Shown here piece after piece: positions 27,915-36,047 of a stretch of DNA of 64,000 bases. The DNA comes from Streptomyces sp. NBC_01142 (GTDB lineage Bacteria > Actinomycetota > Actinomycetes > Streptomycetales > Streptomycetaceae). The DNA lies in NCBI RefSeq assembly GCF_026341125.1, contig NZ_JAPEOR010000001.1, forward strand, positions 1 through 64,000, in the 5' to 3' direction. The position numbers and the translations under genes were made by a program. How positions within the stretch are numbered: the stretch's first letter is position 1; each line of letters opens with the position of its first letter. The notes under the pieces are model-generated. The model saw only the letters and a program-made list of their open reading frames with translations. It did not search any database and had not been told where the DNA came from.

Positions 27915-29456
27915 ATGGACACCAGGCGCCTGTTCCGTTCTTCCGCCCTAGCGCTGGCCACGGCCGGCCTCTTGATCTCCGGATGCACCGGCGGAAGTTC
28001 CTCGCCCAGCGCCGCCTCCGCGTCCGCCGGAGACGGCAGAGCCGCCCCCGACACAGCCCTCAAGCCGTACTACGCACAGCAGTTGAAGTGGCGGTCGTGC
28101 GGTGTCTCCGGCTTCGAGTGCGCCACGATGAAGGCCCCGCGGGACTACGCCGAGCCCGACGGCGAGACCATCGACCTGGCCGTTGCCCGCAAGAAGGCCA
28201 CCGGCCCCGGCAAGCGCCTCGGCTCCCTGCTCGTCAACCCCGGCGGCCCCGGTGGCTCGGCCGTCGACTATCTCCAGAGCTACGCGGGCATCGGCTACCC
28301 CGCCCCCGTCCGTGCCCGCTACGACATGGTGGCCATCGACCCGCGCGGCGTCGCCCGCAGCGCGCCCGTCGAGTGCCTCACCGGCAAGGAGATGGACGCG
28401 CACACCCAGATTGACCAGACCCCCGACGACCCCGCGGAGACGGCCCGGCTGGCATCCTCCCTGAAGGGCTTCGCGGCGGGCTGCAAGAAGCGTTCCGGCG
28501 CGATCCTGCCCCATGTCTCCACGGTCGAGGCGGCCCGCGACATGGACATCCTGCGAGCGGTGCTGGGCGACAAGAAGCTGACGTACGTCGGGGCTTCGTA
28601 CGGCACCTTCCTCGGCGCGACGTACGCCGAACTCTTCCCCGACCGCACCGGCCGGCTCGTGCTCGACGGCGCGATGGACCCGTCCCTGCCGTCCCGCGAA
28701 CTGAACCGTGACCAGACGGCAGGCTTCGAGAACGCCTTCCAGTCCTTCGCCGCCGACTGCGTCAAGCAGCGGGACTGCCCGCTCGGCACCGAGTCGCCCG
28801 CCGACGCTTCCGCCCGCCTCAAGGCGTTCTTCAAGGCGATCGACGCCAGGCCCGTCCCGACCGGCGAGAGCCGCGAGCTCGGGGAGTCGCTGGCCACCAC
28901 CGGGGTGATCGCCGCGATGTACGACGAGGGCGCCTGGCCCCAGCTCCGCGAGGCCCTCGCCTCCGCCATGGCGGGCAACGGCTCTTCCCTCCTCGCCCTG
29001 GCCGACACCTACTACGAGCGCGAGGGCGACGGCTCGTACGCGAATCTGATGTTCGCCAACGCCGCCGTGAACTGCCTCGACCTGCCGCCCGCCTTCACCG
29101 GCCCCCAAGCGGTACAGGCCGCCCTGCCCGCCTTCGAGAAGGCCTCCCCGGTCTTCGGCAGGGGCTTCGCCTGGGCCTCCCTGAACTGCGGCTACTGGCC
29201 CACCCCCGCCACCGGCTCCCCGCACCGCATCGAGGCGAAGGGCGCCGCCCCGATCGTGGTCGTCGGCACCACCAGGGACCCGGCGACCCCCTACAAATGG
29301 GCGAAGGGGCTGGCAGGGCAGCTGGACTCCGGACGGCTGCTCACGTACGAGGGTGACGGCCACACGGCGTACGGCCGCGGCAGCGACTGCATCGACACTG
29401 CCGTCAACACCTATCTCCTGGAGGGCACGCCCCCGCAGGACGGCAAGCGCTGCTGA
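27915..29456 (+). CDS. Secreted alpha/beta hydrolase, tripeptidyl aminopeptidase (Tap) type
   Basis: This exported hydrolase has 513 residues. The signal peptide MDTRRLFRSSALALATAGLL ends in the lipobox LLISGC, so it is probably a lipoprotein. The oxyanion region is LLVNPGGPGGSAVDYLQSYA, the nucleophile elbow is LTYVGASYGTFLGATYAELF (catalytic Ser in GASYG), and the C-terminal TAP-like domain has PIVVVGTTRDPATPYKWAKG and the His in YEGDGHTAYGRG. Such enzymes trim tripeptides or short peptides from secreted proteins. ATG 27915 has ggagg just upstream. Confidence 0.92.
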   Translation: MDTRRLFRSSALALATAGLLISGCTGGSSSPSAASASAGDGRAAPDTALKPYYAQQLKWRSCGVSGFECATMKAPRDYAEPDGETIDLAVARKKATGPGKRLGSLLVNPGGPGGSAVDYLQSYAGIGYPAPVRARYDMVAIDPRGVARSAPVECLTGKEMDAHTQIDQTPDDPAETARLASSLKGFAAGCKKRSGAILPHVSTVEAARDMDILRAVLGDKKLTYVGASYGTFLGATYAELFPDRTGRLVLDGAMDPSLPSRELNRDQTAGFENAFQSFAADCVKQRDCPLGTESPADASARLKAFFKAIDARPVPTGESRELGESLATTGVIAAMYDEGAWPQLREALASAMAGNGSSLLALADTYYEREGDGSYANLMFANAAVNCLDLPPAFTGPQAVQAALPAFEKASPVFGRGFAWASLNCGYWPTPATGSPHRIEAKGAAPIVVVGTTRDPATPYKWAKGLAGQLDSGRLLTYEGDGHTAYGRGSDCIDTAVNTYLLEGTPPQDGKRC

Positions 29457-29729
29457 CCGGGGGCCCGAGGGTCAGTGCCCGGCGGCGGCCCTGAACCCGC
29501 GCCGTCGCCCCGTCGGGCCCGAGCAGCGTCCGCCCGGCGATGAGCTGCCAGGTGTGCCGGACAAGGCATACCTGGACCGGTATCGGGTGACTCGCCCCAC
29601 ACCGGGCACGTCGTCGGAGGCCTCTGACGGGGCCCCGGACCTGGTACGGAGCACCCAAAAGAACCCTGTAGACTTGGCGCCGCTGCGGATGCGAACGTGT
29701 CCTTGCGGGGACGGTTATATCCGCAGCTT
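29457..29729. other. Leader of tRNA-Thr
   Basis: These 273 bases hold no convincing gene. They must carry the tRNA promoter. TAGACT at 29673-29678 and TATATC near 29717 are the only -10-like strings I see, and neither has a well-placed -35. Confidence 0.35.
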
Positions 29730-29803
29730 GCCGCCTTAGCTCAGTTGGCCAGAGCAACGCACTCGTAATGCGTAGGTCTCGGGTTCGAATCCCGAAGGCG
29801 GCT
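29730..29803 (+). tRNA. tRNA-Thr (anticodon CGT)
   Basis: A complete cloverleaf of 74 bases: acceptor GCCGCCT/AGGCGGC, D-arm with AGCTCAGTTGG, anticodon stem CGCA/TGCG with loop CTCGTAA, and T-arm CGGGTTCGAATCCCG. The discriminator is T and no CCA is encoded. The integrase gene ends 44 bp downstream, so this tRNA is the probable bacterial attachment site and its 3' half is regenerated by the prophage end. Confidence 0.97.
29765..29803. other. Inferred attachment core (attL) within the tRNA 3' half
   Basis: Tyrosine integrases of Streptomyces elements commonly recombine within the anticodon-to-3' end of a tRNA gene, leaving an intact tRNA at one end. The integrase gene points at this tRNA from 44 bp away. 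I searched the rest of the window for a second copy of ttcgaatcccgaaggcgg and found none, so attR lies beyond base 64000. The exact core is not determined. Confidence 0.6.
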
Positions 29804-29847
29804 CTGTAGAACCCTCAGGACTCACTCGCCGTGACCTGGGGGTTTTG

Positions 29848-31539
29848 CTATTTCCGGGCCAGACGGGGGCGGAACAAAATGATCTTCGCATCCCCTTGCG
29901 TGCCCATTGCGTGCCCATCTGCGTGCCCGGAACCTGGTGTGACCTCGGGGTTCGCGGGTTCGGCCTCAACCTCGGCGACGATCGCCTCGACCTCGACCTC
30001 GGGCTCGGCGGCGAGCTGAACGGGTCGACGCACGGTGCCTCTCGGGACCATGGCGGCCGTGGCCTCGGCGGCGTCGCGCGCAGCCTTGGGCATGACGGAC
30101 TGATAGATGTCCCGCGTGATCCGGCTGTCGCTGTGTCCGAGGGTCTCGGACACGATCTTGACGTCGACGCCGGCGGCGAGCATGAGCGAGGCGGCGACGT
30201 GCCGCAGGTCGTGCATGCGGATCGGCGGCAGACCTGAGAGCTCGACGAGCCGCTCGAACTGATCGGTCAGCGTGCCGGGGTGCAGCCACTCCCCGTTTTC
30301 CTGCGTGAACATGCGACCGCTGTCGGTCCATGCCTCGCCCCATTCGAGGCGCTCGGTCCCCTGCTTGATCCGGTGCGCTTCGAGAACCTCGGCGGTGTAC
30401 TCGTCGAGCGAGATGATCCGCTCGCCGCTGTCGGTCTTCGGCGCCGACTCGACAACCTCCCAACCGTCCTGCACGAGCTGCGTCGCGACCGTGAGCTCGC
30501 TCGTCGCGGCGTTGTAGTCGGACCACCGAACGCCACACGCCTCGCCCCGCCGCAGGCCCCGGAACGTGATCAGGTGGAACAGCGGCAGCAGCCGCTGATC
30601 GGTATCGGCGAGGAAGTCCAGGAAGGCGCCCGCCTGCTCGGGAGTCCAGACCATGACCGAGCTCGGTTTGTCGCCAGTCCGCAGCCACTCGGCGATACGG
30701 GCGTCGGTCCACACCATCGCCTTCGGACGCTTGGCGGCGGCGAGCTCGACGTGCTGCGCGGCGTTGAAGGTGATCGAGCCCCGGGCTATCGCGGTGTTGA
30801 GCGCGGCCCGCAGCGTGGCCCGGATGTGCTGCTGCGTCGAGGGCCCGGTGACCCGCCGGAACGGAGCCATCGCGTCGATGGTGTCCTTCATCACCTTCCG
30901 GCGGGCGCGGTGCTCTCCTCCCTTCCACGGGGTCGCCTTGAGCTCGGCGAGTGCCGCCCGGCGGTCCGCGTTCGCCTCGGTGATCTCGATGTTCGTCTCG
31001 GCGATGCCCTCGAACATGGCGTCGAGGTGCGGCACGGTGAGGCGGTCGAGGCGAATGTGCCCGATCCGGGGGCGCAGGTGGCACCGGATGTCGAGCGCGT
31101 ACCGGTCGTGGCCGCTCTTGCGCAGCGCCTTCTTGCCGGCGAGCCACAGGTCGAGCCACTCGGCGACGGTCATGTGCTGAGTGAGCGACTGGCCGGTGCC
31201 GAACCGCCGCTTCGTCTCGTCGAGATCGGGGATGCTCTCCTTACCGGCCCCGACCAACGCGAGCAGGTCGCCGAGGCGGGCGCGGCCGTCCTGATCGTCC
31301 GCGTCGGCGATGTTCAGCAGGGCGCGCACCTTGTCGAGGTCGCCCTGCGCCTCGGTCTGCGTGTCGTATCCGGCGCGGCGAAACAGGCGGCGGTCGCCTT
31401 CCATGGTCGGCGGCAGTTCCTGCCGGATCGACCACACGCCGTGCGTGCGCTGCTTGAGCTTGGGGCAGGAACTGCCCAGCGGCTTGCCGTCCTTGCGGCG
31501 GCAGTAGCAGCGCTTTGTCGTGGTTCCCTTCGCGGTCAC
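29848..31539 (-). CDS. int: Phage integrase, tyrosine recombinase
   Basis: This site-specific recombinase of 563 residues has a large N-terminal arm/core DNA-binding region and the catalytic domain from about residue 300. The catalytic Arg lies in LITFRGLRRGEACGVRWSDY, the HxxR motif in IRMHDLRHVAASLMLAAGVD, and the nucleophile Tyr in SRITRDIYQSVM. A Cys-rich start (CYCRRKDGKPLGSSCPKLKQ) may bind zinc. GTG 31539 overlaps the upstream regulator stop as GTGA. The upstream frame to 32262 is not integrase-like. The C-terminus has an unusual Glu/Ala/Val-rich extension. Confidence 0.95.
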   Translation of the reverse strand: MTAKGTTTKRCYCRRKDGKPLGSSCPKLKQRTHGVWSIRQELPPTMEGDRRLFRRAGYDTQTEAQGDLDKVRALLNIADADDQDGRARLGDLLALVGAGKESIPDLDETKRRFGTGQSLTQHMTVAEWLDLWLAGKKALRKSGHDRYALDIRCHLRPRIGHIRLDRLTVPHLDAMFEGIAETNIEITEANADRRAALAELKATPWKGGEHRARRKVMKDTIDAMAPFRRVTGPSTQQHIRATLRAALNTAIARGSITFNAAQHVELAAAKRPKAMVWTDARIAEWLRTGDKPSSVMVWTPEQAGAFLDFLADTDQRLLPLFHLITFRGLRRGEACGVRWSDYNAATSELTVATQLVQDGWEVVESAPKTDSGERIISLDEYTAEVLEAHRIKQGTERLEWGEAWTDSGRMFTQENGEWLHPGTLTDQFERLVELSGLPPIRMHDLRHVAASLMLAAGVDVKIVSETLGHSDSRITRDIYQSVMPKAARDAAEATAAMVPRGTVRRPVQLAAEPEVEVEAIVAEVEAEPANPEVTPGSGHADGHAMGTQGDAKIILFRPRLARK

Positions 31540-32234
31540 TCGATACCTCTCGGGTTGGTCTGGTCGGGGTTGTCGAGCAGGTCGAGCCGCTTCAAGTCCT
31601 CGGCCAACTCGGTTGGCAGGTGCGGGACGGTGAGGCTCGCGCGGTGCATGTCGTTGACGATCTGCGCGAGCTCGTCGAGGCGGTCGACGTACTCGGCCTG
31701 TGCCGATGGATCGAGCGCGGCGCGTAGTCGGGCCTTGTGGGCCCTTTCGCGGCGCCGCGCGAGCTCGGGGTACAGCGAGACCGGATAGGCCGCTGTGGCC
31801 CATGCGGCGGCCCACGTCTGCCCGATACCGGCGATCGGCCGCGTGTCGGCGACGTACCGCCCGTCGAGGGGGCCGTCGAGCGTCGGCGTTGCCTCGCCGG
31901 TCATCCACTGCCACACCGTGTACGGGTCGCGAGGGTCCGCGCCCGGGACGGTGGGCACGGTCTCCTCGGTCCCGAGCGGGACCATAAGGAGCAATGGAGG
32001 AGTGGCGAGCGCGAGGCCGAAGACGAGCAGTTCCTCGGCGGTCACCTGACGGCGCTTCTTGGCGTTGCCGTCGCCGCGGCCGGTCTCGATCGTGACGATC
32101 ACGGCGTAGGAGAGATCGGGGCGACCGAGGCGCGCGCACTCGGCGGCCAGGTCGTGCCGGTTCATTCCGAGCCGCTCGCGGTGCCGGCGGATCTGAGCGG
32201 CGACGACGTCGCCCGCTGTCTGGTGACTGTGCAT
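31536..32234 (-). CDS. XRE-like DNA-binding protein upstream of integrase
   Basis: This protein has 232 residues. The N-terminus AAQIRRHRERLGMNRHDLAA followed by DLSYAVIVTIETGRGDGNAK is a recognisable helix-turn-helix. The rest has a short hydrophobic stretch (VFGLALATPPLLLMVPLG) and a C-terminal helical region (RLDELAQIVNDMHRASLTVP). It is coupled to the integrase by GTGA overlap, so both are made together. A repressor or an integration regulator are the likely roles. Operator-like repeats lie immediately upstream (32238-32266). Confidence 0.8.
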   Translation of the reverse strand: MHSHQTAGDVVAAQIRRHRERLGMNRHDLAAECARLGRPDLSYAVIVTIETGRGDGNAKKRRQVTAEELLVFGLALATPPLLLMVPLGTEETVPTVPGADPRDPYTVWQWMTGEATPTLDGPLDGRYVADTRPIAGIGQTWAAAWATAAYPVSLYPELARRRERAHKARLRAALDPSAQAEYVDRLDELAQIVNDMHRASLTVPHLPTELAEDLKRLDLLDNPDQTNPRGIE

Positions 32235-32237
32235 ATC

Positions 32238-32266
32238 GCAAAGCTAGCTTTGTTGGTTGCAAAGCG
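32238..32266. promoter_or_regulatory. Operator-like repeats between regulator and excisionase
   Basis: The perfect 14-bp palindrome caaagctagctttg spans 32239-32252. The heptamer gcaaagc at 32238 recurs at 32259, exactly 21 bp (two helical turns) away. The block lies four bases before the XRE start and between divergent genes, as expected of a repressor operator controlling int and xis. Confidence 0.6.
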
Positions 32267-32347
32267 CCACCCTTGATCGTAAGTTGCTGATCTAGGCATC
32301 GCTCGGCACCACCGGGCCGATGTGCACACCGATGTCACTGGGGGCAG

Positions 32348-32590
32348 ATGATGAGCACGACTGAGCACGGGATGACACACGACGAGCTGATGACGCTTCC
32401 CGTTGCGATCCCGCTTGAGACGGCCAACAGGGCGTTGCACCTTGGCCGGACGACTGGCTACCACCTCGCCCGTACCGGGCGTTACCCCGTGCGGGTGCTC
32501 CGCCACGGACGGGCGTACAAGGTGTCGCGCTATGACCTACACAGGCATCTCGGGGTGGCACGTGAGTCGTCTATTGGTGAATCTTCGTAG
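32348..32590 (+). CDS. xis: Excisionase-like helix-turn-helix protein
   Basis: This DNA-binding protein of 80 residues has a MerR/excisionase-type winged helix: VAIPLETANRALHLGRTTGY, then HLARTGRYPVRVLRHGRAYK and VSRYDLHRHLGV. It is divergent from the integrase operon, as xis genes often are in Streptomyces elements. The start may be ATG 32348 or 32351, both with ggggg upstream. It would bend DNA for prophage excision. Confidence 0.8.
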   Translation: MMSTTEHGMTHDELMTLPVAIPLETANRALHLGRTTGYHLARTGRYPVRVLRHGRAYKVSRYDLHRHLGVARESSIGESS

Positions 32591-32600
32591 GCAAAGCGAG

Positions 32601-32641
32601 CCCGCCCGCCGCACCTCAGAGGCGAGGGTGCGGCGGGCGGG
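32601..32641. terminator. Bidirectional hairpin between xis and the NUDIX gene
   Basis: The perfect 15-bp arms cccgcccgccgcacc (32601-32615) and ggtgcggcgggcggg (32627-32641) separate two convergent genes that end at 32590 and 32665. It can serve both. Confidence 0.85.
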
Positions 32642-32664
32642 TCTGTCTTGTGGCCGGCTGAGAG

Positions 32665-33105
32665 CTACCAGCCGTGTTCGGTGAGCATTTCGGCGCCCTT
32701 GAGGTACCCGTACAGGCCGGCGGCGGGGTACTCGATGATGTCCTCGGGCAGGGCGTCGACGGGGAACCACGTCAGCGCGAGGCACTTCTCGGGCTCGCGG
32801 TTCTCGGGCTCGCCCTCCCACTTGGTCGCCAGGAAGAACAGACCGATCCGCTCGACCTGCTCGCTCTGCTTGTGGTGCACAGTGTGCACGAGCCGCAGGT
32901 GCTCGGGGTCGACCTCGATCCCGGTTTCTTCGCGCAGCTCGCGGGCGGCGCCGACGGTGAGGGGCTCGCCCTGGTCGAGCTTGCCGGAGGGGGCATGCCA
33001 CCGGCCGTGACCGTACGGTCCGCCGCGCTGCGACAGCAGGATCATGTCGCCGTCGCGCAGGATCACGTGCGTGTCGATGACGGGGGCTGCGGGTGTGGGG
33101 CTCAT
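32665..33105 (-). CDS. NUDIX hydrolase, last gene of the cargo operon
   Basis: This pyrophosphohydrolase of 146 residues has the complete Nudix box GKLDQGEPLTVGAARELREE followed by TGI, including the catalytic REXXEE core. Enzymes of this kind cleave nucleoside diphosphate-linked compounds, often modified dNTPs. HVILRDGDMILLSQRGGPYG and WHAPSG before the box are typical of the ADP-ribose/8-oxo-dGTP group. ATG 33105 overlaps the kinase stop as ATGA. A NUDIX protein (Pif) gives transfer immunity in the Streptomyces element pSAM2, so an immunity role is an alternative to housekeeping of an odd nucleotide. Confidence 0.92.
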   Translation of the reverse strand: MSPTPAAPVIDTHVILRDGDMILLSQRGGPYGHGRWHAPSGKLDQGEPLTVGAARELREETGIEVDPEHLRLVHTVHHKQSEQVERIGLFFLATKWEGEPENREPEKCLALTWFPVDALPEDIIEYPAAGLYGYLKGAEMLTEHGW

Positions 33106-33755
33106 GGGGTCACCGTGGGGTCGTCGTCGTGTGGGACGGGTGCGACGGTACCGCCGGACGGGGGCAGCGCGTCGGCGATTCGGCGCGCTACATCCTTTGG
33201 GGCGATGGTGGTGGAGTCGAGTACGAGCACCTGTACGCCCATGCCCATGAGGGTCTGTGCTGCCTCGGCGTAGAGGTCGACCTCGCGGCTTGGGGCGTCG
33301 GGGTCGTGGTGGAAGCGGTGGCGCACGCCGCGGGCGGTGAGGCGGGCGGCGATCACGGCCGGGTCGGCGGTGAGGATCACGGCGAGGTCGGGCAGCATGA
33401 TCTCGCGGTTCAGGTCGAGCAGGTACTGCTCGGCGACGCCGTCGAGGCGTTGCAGTACGAGCGACGAGGCGAGGTACCGGTCGGATATGACCGTGAATCC
33501 GGCGTCGCGCATCGGGCGCAGTTCGACCTCGACGTGTTCGTACCGGTTGGCGGCGACGAGGCAGGCGAGGGCGTGCCCGCGGAGGAATGCGGCGCTAGCG
33601 CGGGTGAACTGTCCGAGAGCGCTCTGCGACGGCTCGCACGTGCGGTAGACGAGGCGGCCCTCGTTGCGCAGCAGGCGGTCGAGTTCTTCGAGGGTGGTGG
33701 ATTTACCGACGGCGCCGGGGCCGTCGAGGGTGACGAACGTTCCGGCGGTGGTCAT
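33102..33755 (-). CDS. Thymidylate-kinase-like P-loop nucleotide kinase
   Basis: This kinase of 217 residues resembles dTMP kinases. The P-loop is FVTLDGPGAVGKSTTLEELD. The DRY motif is FTVISDRYLASSLVLQRLDG, and AVILTADPAVIAARLTARG matches the strand and helix before the LID. It has the family's usual length but differs from the chromosomal Tmk domain at 23141-26461 in its lid (RHRFHHDPDAPSREV). It may phosphorylate a modified or unusual nucleoside monophosphate. ATG 33755 overlaps the radical SAM stop as ATGA, so it is coupled to that enzyme. Confidence 0.88.
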   Translation of the reverse strand: MTTAGTFVTLDGPGAVGKSTTLEELDRLLRNEGRLVYRTCEPSQSALGQFTRASAAFLRGHALACLVAANRYEHVEVELRPMRDAGFTVISDRYLASSLVLQRLDGVAEQYLLDLNREIMLPDLAVILTADPAVIAARLTARGVRHRFHHDPDAPSREVDLYAEAAQTLMGMGVQVLVLDSTTIAPKDVARRIADALPPSGGTVAPVPHDDDPTVTP

Positions 33756-35251
33756 GCGGCGACCCCGATCCGGTTTCGGGCGTGCTGCTCGCGAGTGAGC
33801 GTGGCGAGGGTCGCGCGCAGCATGGGCAGGGGGACGGTTCCGAACTGGATGCCGACCGAGAAATTGAACTCGTCGCGCTGCCTCATGGACTCGTCGGCGC
33901 CGTCCGCGGTGAGGTCGACGTCGGAGTATGCGAGCAGCTTGTCGGGGTCGTGTCCGGCCTCGGTGAGGGTGTGCCAGACCGGGGTACCGGGGTAGGGCCG
34001 GAACTCGAACACGGACGCGCGGAAGCGGGCGTCTGCGTGCCGGTCGGCGATCGTCCACAGGTTGTGGATGTGTCGCACGGTCGCGTCGAGGTCGGTCTGC
34101 TCTTCCTCGGGGTAGCCGAGGATGAAATAACCCTTCACGCCGATGCCGCGTTCGAGCAGCCGGCCGGTAACCCGCTCGGTCATCTCGGCCGTGATCCGCT
34201 TATCCATGCCGGCGAGCACGCGGTCGCTGCCCGACTCGATCCCGAGGGCGACCTCGCGGAGCCCGTTGGTCTTGAGGGTGTCGAGCATGGTGTCGTCGAG
34301 GCGGTCGAGAACGTTGATCCGGCCCGTGGCGTCCCACACGTACCGGTCGCCGATCTTGTGCCGGGTGAATGCTTCCATCTGCGGGACGATCACCCGTTTG
34401 GCGCCGAGAAACAGGTCGTCGACGAAACGGTAAGCCGTGGTCCCGTACACGTCGTGCAGGTGGTCGAGTTCGGTGATGATGCCCTCGGGCGAGCGGGTAC
34501 GGATCTTGACGTCGGGATTCGCCGAGACCGCGGCGCCGCAGAACGAGCAGTCGTACGGGCACCCGCGCGCCCCGACGATGTTCGCCTCGGTCCGGCCATC
34601 GTCCGCGACGTACGGATCTTGTGGCAGGAACTCGCGGTTCACCAGCGGCAGAGCGTCGATGTCCGGGCTCAACCACTCTGCGGTACCGCCGCGGGCGATG
34701 CCGGCGGCGTGCGTCCCGAGGATGCGGTCGCGCCACATCACCCCGGGCAGCTCGGCGCGGCGGCGTTCGTCGGCGAGCAGTGCGGCGACGCGGGTCTCGC
34801 CCTCGCCGATCACGAGGGCGCGCAGGTTGCGCATGCGGGGGTCGGCGAGGATGCGGTCGGGCATGGCCTTGGCGTGGTGTCCGCCCACCATGAGGGCGAT
34901 CCCGTCGTCGATCTCGGCGGCGATCCGGGCCGACATCTCGTACGTGGGGGCGAGCAGGTTCATGCCGACCCATCGGGGTCGGTGGTGGTTGATGAGGCGG
35001 GCGGTTTCCTCGATGCCGAGGCCGTGTGCTTCGGCGTCGAGTACGCCGACGTTGAAACCGGCCTGCTGCGCGTAGGTGGCGATGTAGGCCATGCCGAGCA
35101 CGGGCAGGGTGTAGTCGTTGGTCCGCGGCCGCAGGCCGTAGTCGCGCAACGGGGCGTTGACGAACAGGGCGTCGAGGACGCGGTTCGGGTCGGCGCCGGC
35201 GATCAGATCAGGGGTGGTGCGGTGTTCCTCCTGTGCGGGTAATACGGGCAT
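33752..35251 (-). CDS. Radical SAM enzyme with B12-binding-type N-terminal domain
   Basis: This enzyme has 499 residues. The N-terminal 170 residues have the cobalamin-binding Rossmann fold of B12-dependent radical SAM enzymes (PVLGMAYIATYAQQAGFNVG, then VLDAEAHGLGIEETARLI, then WVGMNLLAPTYEMSA), with no clear DxHxxG cobalt-ligand motif. The iron-sulfur motif CxxxCxxC is NIVGARGCPYDCSFCGAAVS. The radical SAM barrel follows (EVALGIESGSDRVLAGMDKR, IGVKGYFILGYPEEEQTDLD). Members often methylate or rearrange unreactive carbons. The substrate is unknown, but its operon partners act on nucleotides or bases. The start overlaps the upstream glycosylase-like gene by 44 bases. Confidence 0.9.
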   Translation of the reverse strand: MPVLPAQEEHRTTPDLIAGADPNRVLDALFVNAPLRDYGLRPRTNDYTLPVLGMAYIATYAQQAGFNVGVLDAEAHGLGIEETARLINHHRPRWVGMNLLAPTYEMSARIAAEIDDGIALMVGGHHAKAMPDRILADPRMRNLRALVIGEGETRVAALLADERRRAELPGVMWRDRILGTHAAGIARGGTAEWLSPDIDALPLVNREFLPQDPYVADDGRTEANIVGARGCPYDCSFCGAAVSANPDVKIRTRSPEGIITELDHLHDVYGTTAYRFVDDLFLGAKRVIVPQMEAFTRHKIGDRYVWDATGRINVLDRLDDTMLDTLKTNGLREVALGIESGSDRVLAGMDKRITAEMTERVTGRLLERGIGVKGYFILGYPEEEQTDLDATVRHIHNLWTIADRHADARFRASVFEFRPYPGTPVWHTLTEAGHDPDKLLAYSDVDLTADGADESMRQRDEFNFSVGIQFGTVPLPMLRATLATLTREQHARNRIGVAA

Positions 35252-36047
35252 GGCTCCCCCAGGTGAGAGTGAAAAGGGTCAGGGCGTGCAGTTGGGTGCG
35301 GGTGGGCGCCCATTGGCGCCATAGGGCTTCGAACGGCTTGTCGTCGTCGGGCAGGGTGAGGGCGGGTGCGGCGCGGCCGGCCCATGTGCGCACGGCGAGG
35401 TCGCCGTGCGGGTAGACGGAGTGGTCTCCGGTGAAGTCGGCCGCGGCTGCTGCTGCGGTCCACGGGCCGATGTACGAGACCTCGCAAAGCTCTTTGACGA
35501 GGGTTTCCGGGGCGAGGGTGGCCCAGTGGTCGCCGCGGTCGAGGTAGGCCGTTGCGGCGGCGCGCAGGCCCTTGGCGTTGAACTTGCAGCCGATCGCGGC
35601 GAACCCCTCGTCGCTTACTTCGAGCACGACCTCGGGAGCGGGGGCGAGGGGAATCGGGCCGGCCGGGGTGTCGAAGGTGCGTCCGTAAGCGGCGTAGTAG
35701 GCGCGGTGCTTCTTGCGGGCCTGCGGTGCGCTGATCACCTGCCGAAGGAGCGCGGTCGTGATCGCGTCCCACAACGACGGGTTGGTGAGCCGAGCCACCG
35801 TGCCGAGGGAAACCAGCTCATCGAGGAGCAGGGTTCCCTCGGCGGCCGTGGGGAGGTCGACGGCGGACGTGTAGGCGACGGGGGGCTGCTCGGCGGCGTC
35901 GGTGTCGAGGGGGCGCAGCAGCAGGTGCTCGCGGTCGCTCTCCCAGTGGGCGAGCCATGCGGCGCCCTGGTGCTCGACGACGCGTACCGGCTCGCCGGCC
36001 GCGGTCTCGTGCCAACCGGCGTGTTCCGTGATGATCGTGGTACTCAT
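35208..36047 (-). CDS. HhH-GPD DNA-glycosylase-fold protein (AlkA-like)
   Basis: This protein has 279 residues. The C-terminal half shows the helix-hairpin-helix and catalytic loop of AlkA-type glycosylases: VSYIGPWTAAAAAADFTGDH, then YPHGDLAVRTWAGRAAP with the candidate catalytic Asp, then FEALWRQWAPTRTQLHALTL. The first 100 residues, with a beta-rich start (GEPVRVVEHQGAAWLAHWES), match an AlkA N-terminal layout loosely. It may remove or exchange a modified base. Related HhH proteins in phages act as pyrophosphorylase-type enzymes in thymine hypermodification, so base attachment is another option. ATG 36047 overlaps the previous stop as ATGA. Confidence 0.75.
   Translation of the reverse strand: MSTTIITEHAGWHETAAGEPVRVVEHQGAAWLAHWESDREHLLLRPLDTDAAEQPPVAYTSAVDLPTAAEGTLLLDELVSLGTVARLTNPSLWDAITTALLRQVISAPQARKKHRAYYAAYGRTFDTPAGPIPLAPAPEVVLEVSDEGFAAIGCKFNAKGLRAAATAYLDRGDHWATLAPETLVKELCEVSYIGPWTAAAAAADFTGDHSVYPHGDLAVRTWAGRAAPALTLPDDDKPFEALWRQWAPTRTQLHALTLFTLTWGSHARITRTGGTPHHP

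Noticed and set aside
31540..32262. N-terminal extension that would make the integrase 804 residues
   Set aside because: The extension lies in an alternative frame of the XRE gene and has no integrase character; GTG 31539 with GTGA overlap explains the start.
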